NCBI GenBank assembly: GCA_030762935.1
Contig: CM060895.1
Coordinates: 33,222,501 to 33,286,500 of the forward strand
DNA from: Hymenopus coronatus
Lineage: Eukaryota > Arthropoda > Insecta > Mantodea > Hymenopodidae
Reading direction: 5' to 3'
Length of the DNA stretch: 64,000 nt
Shown here: positions 23,041 to 34,859 of the stretch, one piece after another
How positions within the stretch are numbered: position 1 is the stretch's first letter
How the letters are laid out: each line of letters starts with the position of its first letter
Made by a program: the position numbers and the translations under genes
Notes under the pieces: model-generated
The model's database searches: none
Told to the model about the DNA's origin: nothing
Seen by the model: the letters and a program-made list of their open reading frames with translations, nothing else

Positions 23041-23195
23041 CTTCTTAGGCTAGTGCATATGTGTCCCTCATCCAGATGAAATTCTACTAGAATAAAGAAA
23101 ATCGCTCTGAAATCGCCAGTATCCACACCCTGGATGTATTTCAAGTTATGTACGTATCTGAAAGATTTTATTCTTATCAAAGTGAGAATTTATCT

Positions 23196-24054
23196 GAAAA
23201 ATCTTGCTATTCGATTCACATAGCTTTCTCTACAACTCTGTAACAAATTATAATTAAAAAGTTATTCTTCTATCTAGTTTATGCTAATCAAGATAACAAT
23301 TAGTTCAAATTATATTATTACTTGTTTTTTGTAAGTAGGAGGAAAATAAGGGAATACACTAGGCTAAAACAGTAGCCAAATCTTTTAAAAGCTGGTTGCC
23401 ATGTGGTTGAAATTTGTTGCTTTGCATTGCCAGGTGCTGAAAAATTCCTATATGAGAAAGAATTTTAAATTTTAAACCAATAACACGGAATATTCAAAAT
23501 AGTCAATTCCACGAAAAAATTATATGACATAAGTTGTGTGTTTTAATGAGATCTTCATTTGTTGTTTGCAGTGTTTTTGTTTATCTCTTATGGTTTATTA
23601 TTTATGAAAGATTCAACAAAATTGATCCAGATTAAAGAGATCTTCAGAAGCCTTTTCCAGAAAGTTGAAGATATGCATTTTTTTGTCATGCAAATATCTT
23701 TAATGTACGGTATTTTAATCAAAATCGTTGGAGCCATTTTTGAAATAATCAAAATATTGGAACATTTTCCATGTAGAGGTTAATTTGAGGTGGGGGGGGG
23801 TATTTTCTTGAAAATCTTCGTGTCGCATCCTTGGAAGATACTGGACTTAAATATCAGGTTTGGTATTTAGCGGAATTTTCATTTTGACCTATACAGCCCA
23901 CACACAAGCACATATATTTACCTAGAAATGCTTATTTTATTTAGGGGGACTCAAAACATGTATTTCCGGTGAAATCTAGGTATCGAAATTTTTGGTGTAA
24001 TACAATACCTTCTCCATCCACTATCTACTTAGTATGTGTAGAGAAAGTAAAAAG
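23196..24054 (-). mobile_element. HL860 copy, older subfamily
   Basis: Diverged wording (GAGATCTTCATTTGTTGTTT, TTTATCTCTTATGGTTTATT) with both ends recognisable: GAAAAATCTTGCTATTCG and GTGTAGAGAAAGTAAAAA. Confidence 0.88.
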
Positions 24055-24607
24055 CTTTTAAACGTAATTTCCTATATACCTATGCATGTTGTATCTTAAA
24101 AGCATTAAATTACGTGTTTTTTCCATTATTCGTGCTTGTTCTGCCTCTGATAATTGAAAGTTTACGGTAGTATAAACACAAATATCTGTAGTCCTCGGGT
24201 CTGAATATAGGTAGTAGCTGCTTTTTCATACTCGGGTCATGTGATGAAAAAGTCTGCCCACTGCAGATTTAATCGATAAACAGATTCGCTATTTATGGAC
24301 CGCAGCTTAGCTTTTGTCCCTGAGTAGAGAATTGTGCTTGTTGATGTCACTTGGCCGTCATGAAGGTCGGAGTGTGCCGACTAAACCAGAAAAACCACGT
24401 CACAGGAGCCTAAAATAGTAGCGGGGGGGGGGGAAGAGATTCTGCAGTGTGTTCATTAGCCAACTGAAAGGAAGTTCTTTCCTGGGTTGATTCTATTAAC
24501 TTGACTCCTCTATTACCCTTTGATTACATTAACTTCAAGGTATATTTATAAATGTCTAAAAGTATACAGGTTTGTGCAGGGGTTATACGGATGAAGAGCA
24601 CAATGGT
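24055..24607. other. Unassigned sequence
   Basis: A G-run near 24422-24433. No coding trace. Confidence 0.4.
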
Positions 24608-25480
24608 AAAAAATCTGATGTGTTCTATTCACATGACTTTCTCTATATTTCTGTAAATTGTTGTTAATAAGCTTATCTTTTATTTATTTCATGCTAATCG
24701 AGAAAAAATAGCAGAAACGGTCTTATTTCTTGCTTTATTGTAAGTAGGAGCGAAATAAGGGAGTATCATAGGTTAAAGTGAAAGCCAAAAGCTGGTTGCT
24801 ATGTGACTGACGTTCCTTTGTTTGCATGGACAGCAGTTGAGCAGTATGAGAAAAATATGTTTTTCAAAGCTGAAACCAAGAAAAAGGAATATTTCAAAAA
24901 CGTTCAATTCCACGAAAAAATGTATACAACATAAATTGTGTTTTAACGTGCTCTACATTTTTTGTGGGTTAAGTTTTTGTCCATCTCTTACGGTTTAGTA
25001 GTTATGAAAAATTCATCCAGAATAAAGTAATCTTCAGAGGCTATTCCCAGAAAATTCAAAATATACATTTTATTTGTCAGGTAAAGAACTTTAATGTATG
25101 ATATTTTAATCAAAATCGTTACAGCCATTTTTTAGAAAATCAAAATTTTCGAAAAAATTTCCATGTAAAGGGTAGTTCGGGGTGGGGGGATTTTTCTCAA
25201 AATCTTTGTGTCGCATCCCTGGAAGATGCTAAACTTAAATTCAAAGTTTGGTATTTTACCGACTTTTAGTTTTTGAGTTATCGTGTTCACAGACATACAG
25301 ACACACTGACACATGGACACACAGTTACACGGACACGCACACACACGGACCTTTTTCTGAAAATACTTTTTTTGGATACAGGGTACCCTAAAACATATAT
25401 TTCCGGTGAAATCTCAAATATGTTGGTGGAGTGCAATACATTCTCTATACACTATGTACATAGTATAGAAAAAGTAAAAA
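24608..25480 (-). mobile_element. HL860 copy
   Basis: AAAAAATCTGATGTGTTCTA to AGTATAGAAAAAGTAAAAA. The CA tract near 25290-25350 is enlarged by ACACACGGAC-type repeats. Confidence 0.92.
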
Positions 25481-25589
25481 GTTCTATTTTCAGCACGTTT
25501 TGGCTCCTGCTCACTAAAATGAATTATGAAGAACATGGTAGCCCAACTATTTTCAGATAAGTTAATAAGACTTACAAGGGGCTATTTGT

Positions 25590-26409
25590 TATGAAATCAA
25601 AGCTTTCAAAACATTTTCTATATGAAGAGTAGCTTTGTCTCGCATTCTTTAAAAGTTTTAACGTGCTCCACATTTTTTGTGTGGTAAGTTTTTGTCCATC
25701 TCTTACGGTTCCTTAAAATTCACTCAGAAAACAGTAGTCTTCAGTGGCTATTCCCAGAAAATTCAAGATATACATTTTATTTTTGATAAAAGCTATTTTA
25801 ATATGTGGTATTTTAATCAAAATTCTTACATCCATTTTTAAGAAAAACAAAAATTTCGACAATTGTTCAATGTAAAGTGTAGTTTGGGATGGGGGGGATT
25901 TTCTTGAAAATTACTTTCGCATCCTTGAAATATACCAAACTTAAATACCAAGTATTTAAAATATAAAATGTATATCTTAAATTTTCTGGGAATAGCCTGG
26001 TAAACCTTAAGAGATAGACAGAAACTTACTACACAAAACTGTAGATCACGTTAAAACATGTAATTTATGTCAAATATGTTTTTTTCGTGGAGTTGACCAT
26101 TTCTGAGATATTCGTTGTTATTGTTTTCAGATTTACTTTAAATTTTCTCACAAGGAAATTTGCAAACTCCTGGCCGTTCATAGAAACGGATTTGAACCAC
26201 CTGATAACCAGATTTTAAAAGATTTGACATTCGTTTTAGCCTAATGTATTCCAATATTTTCCTTCTACTTACAAGGAAGCAAGTAATTAAGACAATATCA
26301 TCTAATGTTGATCTCAATTATCATAAAGTAGATAGAAGAATATGCTTTTTAAAATAATCTACTACAATAATGTAGAAAAATTCATGTGAATGGAATATAT
26401 CAGACTTTT
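25590..26409. mobile_element. Chimeric HL860: minus half joined to plus half
   Basis: 25590-25955 reads in minus orientation (GTGCTCCACATTTTTTGTGT, CTCTTACGG, GGCTATTCCCAGAAAA, CTTAAATACCAAG). At about 25960 it switches to plus orientation (ATAAAATGTATATC, TTTTCTGGGAATAGCC) and continues to a stem-loop end, GAATGGAATATATCAGACTTT. The palindrome end is absent. Confidence 0.8.
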
Positions 26410-26414
26410 CCATT

Positions 26415-26565
26415 TAGTTTGATGTCCTTTAATCTGGTCTTATCGAACAATGAACACATGATATCGACGTTCCTCTTCTCAGGATAACGGAAAACCCGAA
26501 CTCAGGACCTCTTGAATGTGAGACAGAGACGCTACTCCTTACACTATCTTGCACAGACATAACAT
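26415..26565 (-). mobile_element. tRNA-derived SINE (family V), fragment
   Basis: Reverse complement of the family V body: GTCCTTTAATCTGGTCTTAT, then CTTCTCAGGATAACGGAAAA, with a decayed tRNA head containing CTTGAATGTGAGACAG. Better copies lie at 35.66 and 56.6 kb. Confidence 0.7.
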
Positions 26566-27493
26566 ATGTTGCTTATCTGCAGAACACAAGCCCTTGGGCA
26601 GCAAAGATTAACTTAAAGGATTTTGTGCAGTTCACTACGCACAAAGAAAAAGGAGAAGGCTATTGTATTTCTTGATGAACTACAGATACTCATTTAGTAA
26701 CTTCTCGTGCTTTAAAACTAATACTCTTCCGCAGGAGGATCACTGGAAGCTATCTCTTTACATCTCATTAATGCGAAAGAGAATCTTTTCGAAGCCTTTC
26801 ATGGTTCCTCGTCGCTTTCTTTTGTGCTCTATGGAGCACATTGATTTCGAATACAATTTTTTTGTATCACAATCTTTAGAAAAAAACAAAAGATAAGGTT
26901 TCGTTTTCGTCGTCACAAATTGGCAAAGTATGCGTTATCTCAGAGACAGAGAGAGGGCGCAGAAGCTCATATACAACTTCAGAAACAAACCCAATGTGAA
27001 CTTCAACTAAATTGGATTCCATTGCCAATAATTACAAAATCAGCATTTACGACTCGTCAATTGGAAAATACTGGTGATAAAATCGACAGATAAAAATAGT
27101 AATTTAGTAATTAAACTGGAAATATAACGCAAATAACCAGAGGGAATTTCAGTAAATAAGAAAAGTAATAAATAGAATGCAATCACGAATAAAAACAGAA
27201 TCAAAACCACTTAAATAAAGCTAGCTATGTTAAAAGGGAAACGGACATAGAAAATAAAATCCCTTCGAGGTACAAAAGATCACGAGGAAGCCAGGACGAG
27301 TCATTAAGACAAAAGAAACTGGTATTTCAAAGCCTAGCAGTTCAGAGCTGCAGACAATGAGAGGAAAAAACAAGAAGAAATTCACGCTCCATCAAACATA
27401 GTATGTGTAATCAGGCGTGTTAAAATGTTAATATCCGTAAGAACATAGCGTGGCGTCTATAATTGTGAGACCCAATGAAAACGTGACAAAATA
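26566..27493. other. Unassigned sequence
   Basis: A minus/plus search by eye shows no protein motif. A GAGACAGAGAGAGG run lies near 26942. Confidence 0.4.
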
Positions 27494-28403
27494 TAAAAAT
27501 CTGATGTGTTCCATTCACATGACTTTCTCTACAACTCTGCAATAAATTATTGATAAAAAGCTTATGCTTCTATTTATTTCCTACTAATCGAGAAAAAATT
27601 AGCAGAAATAGTCTTATTACTTGCTTCCTTGTAAGTAGAAGCGAAATAAGAGAGGTTAAAGTGATGGTCAAAAGCTGGTTGCTATGTGGCTGAAGTTCCA
27701 TTGTTTGTATGGACACGAGTTCACAAAGTCCTGTATAAGGAAAGTATGTTTTTTATAGCTGATACCAAAAACAAGGAATATCTAAAAAACAATCAACTCC
27801 ACGAAAAAAATGTGTATAACATAAATTGTGTGTTTTAAAGTGCTCTGCAATTGTTGTGTGGTAAGTTTTTGTCCATCTCTTACGGTTTAGCAGTTATGCA
27901 AAATTCTGTAAAATTGACCCAGAATACAGTAGTCTTCAGAGGCTATTCCAAGAAAATTCAAAATATAAATATTATTTGTCAGGTAAATATCTTTAATATA
28001 TGAGATTTTAATCACAATCATTGGAGCCATTTTTTAGAAAATCAAAATTTTTGAAAAAAGCCCCATGTAAAGAGTAGTTTGAGAAAAACCTTCCCACCCC
28101 AAAGTCTTCTTGTCGCATCCTTGGAAGATACTAAACTTAAATACAAAGTTTGGTATTTTATCGACTTTTCGTTTTCGAGTCATCGTGTTCACAGACACAC
28201 GGACACACGGACACAGGGACACACTGACACATGGACACACACACACACACACACACACAAACGGATCTTTTTCTGAATTTTTTTTTGGATACAGGGGACA
28301 CTAAAACATATATTTCCGGTGAGATCTCGGTATGGAATTTTTGGGTGGAGTGCAATACCTTCTCTATACACTATCTACATAGTGCGCATAGAGAAAGTAA
28401 AAA
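27494..28403 (-). mobile_element. HL860 copy with micro-inversion
   Basis: Both ends are intact (AAAAATCTGATGTGTTCC; CATAGAGAAAGTAAAAA). A block of about 22 bp at 28079-28101 is inverted in place relative to other copies. The CA tract has expanded (28236-28260). Confidence 0.93.
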
Positions 28404-28961
28404 TACAAAATATTCTCAGCCAATAAATTCGGTGAAAGTTTTCGAAATAGCAAAATCTAGGTACAGCGTAGAAAATGGACGGCGAATAGACTCTTGTCTA
28501 GATGCGGGAGATCCGAAAAAGACGGTGTTCACATCGTCACTTGAACGTCAGACACCATGTAGTGAACCCGGTCATGTTATATAGCTCGCAGCATAACGAT
28601 AGTGTACAAGTTCGCGATGTGAAGAAGTGTATTAACAGGGAAGGGAATTGAGAGGGAGATTAGCGCGACGGGAAAGGTGAAGTAGTTAATTTAATTTATG
28701 AACGGTTTTTGGCGAGGCTCAGCACTGACAACAAAATCTTGGAATTTGGACTGCCAGGGGAGACTTGTAAAATATCAAGTGTGGGGCAGTAAAGGGCACT
28801 CAGGAACTAGTGAGAGAGTTTCTTCAGGTTCCTCCCCGCAAACCCTACGATCATCATACCATTTCCTAAGCTAGCCGGCAACCCAAAATTTTCCATCTCC
28901 CCCTCCAAAACCACAATACCTATGTGATAAACCGCTAAATTATAAGTTGCATCTGTTGAGA
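28404..28961. other. Unassigned sequence
   Basis: No recognisable gene. It lies between an HL860 copy and an older one. Confidence 0.35.
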
Positions 28962-30545
28962 AAAAAAATCTAATGTGTATCATTCACATGACCTTCTACA
29001 CCTGTTCTGCAAACAAACTGTTCTTATAAGGGATTATTCTTTTATTTACATCATGATAATCGAGATAAACATTAGCATAATTGGTCTCATTACTCTACTT
29101 TGTAAGTAGAAAGTGAAGAGGGTGGCAACAAATAAGGTCCGAGGAAAACACTTTGTGACTGCTCCTCATGGCGAAATACAGGAGATTGATTTACATTCCC
29201 GGGAGAAAAACAAAAGTGATGAAACAACATTGACCTCAAGCTTGAGAAAAGATTAAGTAGTTTAAAATTGAATCCGATGAAAAAAAAATATGATGTGTAC
29301 CATTCACATGACTTTCTCTACATCTCTGCAACAAATTATTCCTAAAAAGCTTATACTTCTATTTATTTCATGCTAATCAGTAAATAATTAGCAGAAATAG
29401 CCATATTACTTGCTTCCTTGTAAGTAGAAGCGAAATAAGGGAGTACCATAGGTTAAAGTGATAGTATAAGTTTTTTGAAGTTGAAACCAAAAACAAGGAA
29501 TAACTCAAAAATGATCAGCTCCAGGAAAAAAATGTATGTAAAATAAATTGTGTGTTTTAACGGGCTCTACATATTTAGTGCCGCAACATTTTGTCCATCT
29601 TTTACGGTTTAGCAGTTATGCAAAATTCCGTAAAATTCATCCAGAATAAACTACTCTTCAAAGGCTATTCCCAGAAAATTCAAGATATACATTTTATTTG
29701 TCAGGTAAACATCTTTTATATACGAAATTTTAATCAAAATCGTTACAGCCATTTTTGAGAAAATCAAAATTTTCGAAAAAAGTTCTATGTAAAGCGAGTT
29801 GGGGTAGGGGGATTTTTCTCAAAATCTTCGTGTCGCATCACTGGAAGATGCTTAACTTAAATACCAAGTTTGGTATTTTACCTACTTTTCGTTTTTGAGT
29901 TATGTTTACAGACACACGGACCTTTTTCCGAAAATGCTTTTTTTAGATAAAGGGGACCGTAAAACATATATTTCCGGTGAAATATCGGTATCAAATTTTT
30001 GGGTGTAGTGCAATACCTTCTCTATACACTATTTACATAGTGCCTATAGAGAAAGTAAAAATATATCGAAAATAGTTAAGTCTTCAAAAAGAACAGTAGT
30101 GCATAAATTGTGTTTTACCGAGATCTACAGTTTTTATGTTAATACGTTTTTATCGATCTCTTATGGTTTACTGGTTATGCAAAGCTGTTCCAAAATGGTC
30201 TTCAGAGACTATTCCCAGAAAATTCAATATATACAAAGAGATTAAAAACATTTTTGAGAAAAAGAAAACTAAAAAGTTATCCATGCAAAGAGTAGGTTCT
30301 GGTGGTTAATTTTGTTGAATATCTTTTTGTCACATTCTTGGCATATACTAAAATACAGTTGGGCATTTAATGAAGTTCTCTTTTTGAGCTGTGCTGTCAC
30401 GAACAGATATATAGAAACTTATACACTCATGAAAGATTTTCTGGAATGCTTTTTTTGTACTCGGGAAAAATCCAAGCAGATTTTCCGGTGAAATCTCAAC
30501 ATCGATTTTTTTTAATGGAACACAATATCTTTTCTACCTCTAAGT
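28962..30545 (-). mobile_element. Older HL860 copy split by a younger one
   Basis: Left part 28962-29282 (AATCTAATGTGTATCATTC to TTTAAAATTGAATCCGATG). Right part about 30062-30545 (ATATATCGAAAATAGTT, CCGAGATCTACAG, CTCTTATGGTTTACTGG, to TCTACCTCTAAGTGC). The two parts join smoothly when the copy at 29283-30061 is removed. Confidence 0.85.
29283..30061 (-). mobile_element. HL860 copy nested in an older HL860
   Basis: AAAAAAATATGATGTG to ATAGAGAAAGTAAAAA. It lacks the TATGTGACTGAAGTTCC region. It entered an A-run of the host copy without a visible target duplication. Confidence 0.88.
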
Positions 30546-30769
30546 GCACAATTGTAGAGCAAATAATAATATTATCCTATACCTTTGAATCGATTCTTCT
30601 GATATCAACCTCGCACAACCTTCTTCTCACTTCAGAAACGTGCAATAACATCCACAGAGCAATAAAACTATTCCAATATAAGTTTCATTTCCATGCAATG
30701 GAAGACAGCAAGTAAATCCAAGAATGGCTGGCAATATCTTAACAAAGGGTTCGGAGAGAGGAAGACAGA

Positions 30770-31989
30770 AAGGGATAAGGGAGTTCCTTTATAATTTTAC
30801 AGACTGTATGAGTGCAATAAAAGCCTTAGAAGATAGATATTCGCGTATTGCCATCGTTCAGGAAATACAACAGCTGTCACAAAGTATTAAGATCAGAAGG
30901 AAACATGCTACATTGTATGGATACCATGTCATGTTGGTATTAAAGGCAACAAAGAAGCATACTCTGCAGCACGAGAGGCTACTAAACACCCTTTGAATGA
31001 CTCTGCTTTACATGTTAACACCCATATGAAAAATAAAATAAAAGTTAATTGGACCAATATGAGTGTGATACCGAAGCCTCCCGCGATCAAAAAAATAGCC
31101 CCGAAGCCTCCCGGACCCGTAAAGGTCCATAATTAGATAGTTCTAGTGGAAGATGTTAATTTTTTTGAGTTTATGATTAATATCAAAGAAACATGACTCT
31201 ACTGCCAAAAGAAACAGAATTCCAGTTTGGTGTTTATAATATTTGATGAAAAATTGCATACTTCTAGTGAAATATGTTTCATTGGTTACTTCTTCCGTGT
31301 TTTCTCTCTTCAGTTGCTGGTATATTTCTTTTGATGGCCTTTCACATATATCTTCCGTACTTTCTGTCTCCGAATTTTGTCACTAGGTGGTGCCGCGTGG
31401 TTATGGTGTTCTTGAATATCCAGGACATCTATTTCTTCAAAGAATTTTTTTTTCAATAAAACTTTTAAAACTTTTAGCATTGCATGTTCATCACGCTACC
31501 CCACTTCCTAAACACTTCTGGAATCCGAAGGTGTAACCGTTCCGAAGTAGACTTTTCCTTCCTGTCCTACTCCCCGTAATTTCAGTCTCGTCGGAAAACA
31601 TGTCAACTGTGAACTGATTTGCCGTACACTGAAAGATCAAGGAAAAAGTTAGGCGTACCTATTCACCCCACTACTGGCTACTTACACCGGTTTCGCGGGA
31701 GGCTTGGGGGTTGTTACCTGCTAAGCTTACCTGGGCACGGGAGGGTTCGGTCCTGCGCCTCCCCCCCCCAATATGGCTTACTACTTTCCAAACCAAGTTG
31801 CACGACATTATATCTAATACATTATCATCACCTACTATATTATCAGCTTTAAAATGGTGCCGATATCAAGACTTCGCATTGGACACACAAAACTCATCCA
31901 CACCGCCATTTTCCTGAAGGAGCCACTGCCTGAATACCAAAAGACCTTAACCATCAAGCACATCTTCATAGAATGTCCAGTTTATGAGG
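30770..31989 (+). pseudogene. Non-LTR ORF2: RNase H and C-terminal region
   Basis: After small shifts the plus strand reads FTDCMSAIKALEDRYS and IVQEIQQL (RNase H block around a catalytic Asp), then WIPCHVGIKGN, EAYSAAREATKHP (the WVPGHxGIxGNExAD block), then LNDSALHVNTHMKNKIKVNW, TNM. A foreign insertion lies at 31062-31767. It resumes AYYFPNQVARH, then SRLRIGHTKLIHT and LTIKHIFIECPVYEEE. The order RNase H, RLRIGHT, and a C-terminal HIxxEC motif is typical of Jockey-type elements. RNase H would remove the template RNA after first-strand synthesis. Frameshifts and stops make it dead. Confidence 0.85.
31054..31775. mobile_element. Insertion of about 706 bp with 8-bp target duplication, unclassified DNA element
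   Basis: CCAATATG occurs at 31054-31061 and again at 31768-31775. Removing one copy plus the 706 bp restores the host frame (TNM then AYY). Near the ends are imperfect inverted motifs: ACCGAAGCCTCCCG at about 31070 against, reverse-complemented, ACCGAACCCTCCCG at about 31752. A second inverted pair AAGCCTCCCGCGA lies at about 31077 and, as its complement, at 31694. There is no transposase. An 8-bp duplication is known for hAT and some other DNA transposons; the family is not established. Confidence 0.75.
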
Positions 31990-32757
31990 AAGAAAATCTG
32001 ATGTGTCCATTCACATGACTTTCTCTACAACTCAGCAATAAATTATTTTAAAAAGCTTATGCTTCCATTTACTTCCTGCTAATCGAGAAAAAATTAGCAG
32101 AAATAGTTTTATTACTTGCTTCCTTGTAAGTAGAAGCGGAATAACCGAGTACCATAGGTTAAAGTGATAGTCAAAAGCTGCTATGTGACTGAAGTTCCTT
32201 TGTTTGTATGGACACGAGTTCACAAAATCCTGTATGAGAAAAGTATGTTTTTATAGCTGAAACCAAAAGTAAGGAATATCTAAAAAACAATCAACTCCAC
32301 GAAAAAATTTATATATCATAAATTGTGTGTTTTAAAGGGCCCTATATGTGTTGTGTGGTAAGTTTTTGTCCATCTCTTACGGTTTAGCAGTTATACAAAA
32401 TTCCGTAAATTTTACCCAGAATAAAGTAATCTTCAGAGGCTATTTCTAGAAAATTCAAAATATACATTTTATTTGACAGGTAAATATCTTTAATATACGA
32501 TATTTTAATCAAAATCGTTAGGGTCATTTTTTCGAAAATTTTGATTTTCTAAAAATGGCTCTAACGACTTTTTGTTTTTGAGTTATCGTTTTCACAGACA
32601 CACGAACACACACGGACCTTTTTCTAAAAATACTTTTTTTTGGATACAGGGGATCCTAAAACATATATTTCCGGTGAAATCTCGATATCGAATTTTTTGC
32701 GCATTGCAATACCTTCTCTATACACTATGCACTAAGTACGTATAGAGAAAGTAAAAA
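31990..32757 (-). mobile_element. HL860 copy, foldback-derived, inserted in a retrotransposon ORF
   Basis: Runs AATCTGATGTGTCCATTC to ATAGAGAAAGTAAAA. Flanks are GAGGAAGAA and AGGAGAAG, which join in frame with no duplication. Internally it holds a small foldback (32515-32531 against 32552-32566) whose junction, TCGTTAGAGCC on the minus strand, is the same as in the 4.68 kb copy. Confidence 0.92.
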
Positions 32758-33247
32758 GGAGAAGTACACAGAGCACAAATAATAATAGACATCGAATTTC
32801 TGATTGTCTGTAGGGAATTTATAAGACGTGTCTTCTGATATCCGCTCGTCCCTTCGCCATTAGCTTACTGTTGTAGACCACGTTACCTAACCTCACTTCC
32901 AGTTGAGTAAGGTGGCTGTTCCTATTAGCGAATGAGTTGACAAACCCGTCATAGGTTTGGAACAAGACCTTGTGAACAATATCGCTACTCATCTTTCAAC
33001 AATATTCAATAAGTGTCTTAAAATGTCTTCATTCAATATAACAAACTGTAACTGTAAACATCCTCACAGAATTTGCACTGTTAAACGCTGTTCATGTATT
33101 GTATATTAACGGTTTTATTGTAATTCATTGTAATAACTTCCATACATTGTAATGACTATTAATGTGATGTGTTCTACTGACTTGTATTATATTGTAATTA
33201 ACTGTTGTACAGTTCTGCTTCTTATGTCGCAAAAAAAAAAAAAAAAC
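32758..33247 (+). other. 3' UTR and poly-A tail of the non-LTR element
   Basis: Follows the coding remnant. It has AT-rich repeats of TTGTAAT-type words and ends CTTATGTCGC followed by about 18 A, as expected of a retrotransposed 3' end. Confidence 0.6.
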
Positions 33248-33904
33248 ATTTATAATTAAGCGACAGTAAATAAACAAACAAAAACAAAGGGAGTTAGTTG
33301 TATTTTGCTGGCAAATTTATTGATACAGCTATAGGAAGGGGTAAGCAATGGTTTTTTCACAATAATAAAATAGAAACGGTTTTATACTGTTTCTTTACCT
33401 GCGGATAAACAACCCCGCACGTACAACATTCACGCCTTTTCTTCATTATTAGTCATTTTACTCGACCGCCTGTCTTTCCGCAGCGTTGTTAAAGAATCTT
33501 TCTTTCTTTGAGATGATGAATAAGTTACATAATTTACCGAGAACTGTTAACGAAACGCTGCCCATATGCATGTGCGTGAACCTTGGGATCTCAACTGAAT
33601 TAAACCTTAGCATTAAAGCCACTATATGTCTAGGTGCATAGCGTACTTCACGTGTCAATGCTATTGCTCTGTTTCCGGAATTGCGCGAATCCTAGGAAGC
33701 CCAGCGTCCAAGAAAACGTGCGCCCATAGTATTGTAACACATGTTTTATTGATTCAAAATTGTTTATAAATCGCCACCCACGGCTCGAGCACTACTGCGA
33801 GCTAGCACACCAGTAAAATTCACAACAACCAACACTAAACTGAAATCCTTCCCCCCTTTATAAGTGGAAAATAACGTCACAGAACTTCCTTGAAGTTTCT
33901 GGAA
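33248..33904. other. Unassigned sequence
   Basis: No recognised gene. A short minus-strand frame at 33458-33658 has no motif. Confidence 0.35.
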
Positions 33905-34655
33905 ACCGAAGCTTGGAAAAAATAGTATTTCCTTACAAGTAGAAAGGAACTAAGGAACTACACTAAGCTAGTCAAGTATTTGAAACCTGGACGCTTTGTA
34001 AATCAACTGAAATTCGGTTCGCTATGTAGATCAGTAGTAGAGCAAAAGAGAGATGAAAAGAAAGATGACCTTCCAATTGAAAAAGTTATAAGCAGCTTAA
34101 AATAGAACAAATAAGAGAGATATTGTTAGTTCTACAAAAAAATCTATGTCATAAATTGTGTGTTTTAGTGAAATCTACATTTTTGTGTAGTAATTTTTTT
34201 TTTTTTTTTTTTGTCAATTGCTTACGGTTTATCAGTTATACAAAATTCATCCAAAATGAAGAGTACTTTAAGGAATTCAGGATATACATATTATTTCAAA
34301 AGTAAACATTTTAACATATGCTATTTTAACCAAAATCATTACAGATTTTCTTTGGAAAATCAACAATTTCGAAAAATGTTCAATGTAAATGTTAGTTTGG
34401 AGTTAGGAGATTTTTCCGAAAGATCTTCCTGTGGAATACTTGGAAAATACTGAACAAAAAACAAAGTTTTGAATTTAACCAACTTTTCGTTTTTTATGCT
34501 GTCAACTGACACAGACACACACTGACCTTTTTCTAAAAAAATATTTTTTGCTGTTCAGGAGTTCCCAAAACATGTATTTCCGGTGAAATTCGTGTATCGA
34601 ATTTTTAGATAAAGTAAATTCTCTATCTATTAAATCTACTATACCCATGCATTGG
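33905..34655 (-). mobile_element. HL860 copy, older subfamily
   Basis: TTCCTTACAAGTAGAAAGGA through CTGAAATTCGGTTC, TAGTGAAATCTACATTTTTG, a T-run at 34196-34212, to AATTCTCTATCTATTAAATC. The stem-loop end is lost and the palindrome has decayed. Confidence 0.8.
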
Positions 34656-34859
34656 AGGTAATTAATAAACATTAATATTGAAAAAGACATGTTAGTTTAA
34701 CAATCCTCTTTGTTTTCTCAAAGTTTAGTTGATGTTTGGATCCGCAAGATAAATCATTGGTCGTTTACATGATATTTGAAAATCTTGAGGTGTAAAACGC
34801 TCTATTATTTTGTGTGTATTTACGAGGGAAGATCAGAAACAATGTTACAAAGCGTGCAT

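Larger units (their letters stand above)
30770..33247 (+). mobile_element. 3' half of a Jockey-like non-LTR retrotransposon, twice interrupted
   Basis: Contains an RNase H domain remnant (about 30770-31053), a C-terminal zinc-motif region (31768-31989) and, after an HL860, its continuation AGGAGAAGTACACAG and a 3' UTR ending in about 18 A (33230-33247). Two insertions split it: 31062-31767 with an 8-bp target duplication, and HL860 at 31990-32757. When both are removed the reading frame rejoins exactly at the first site. Confidence 0.85.
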
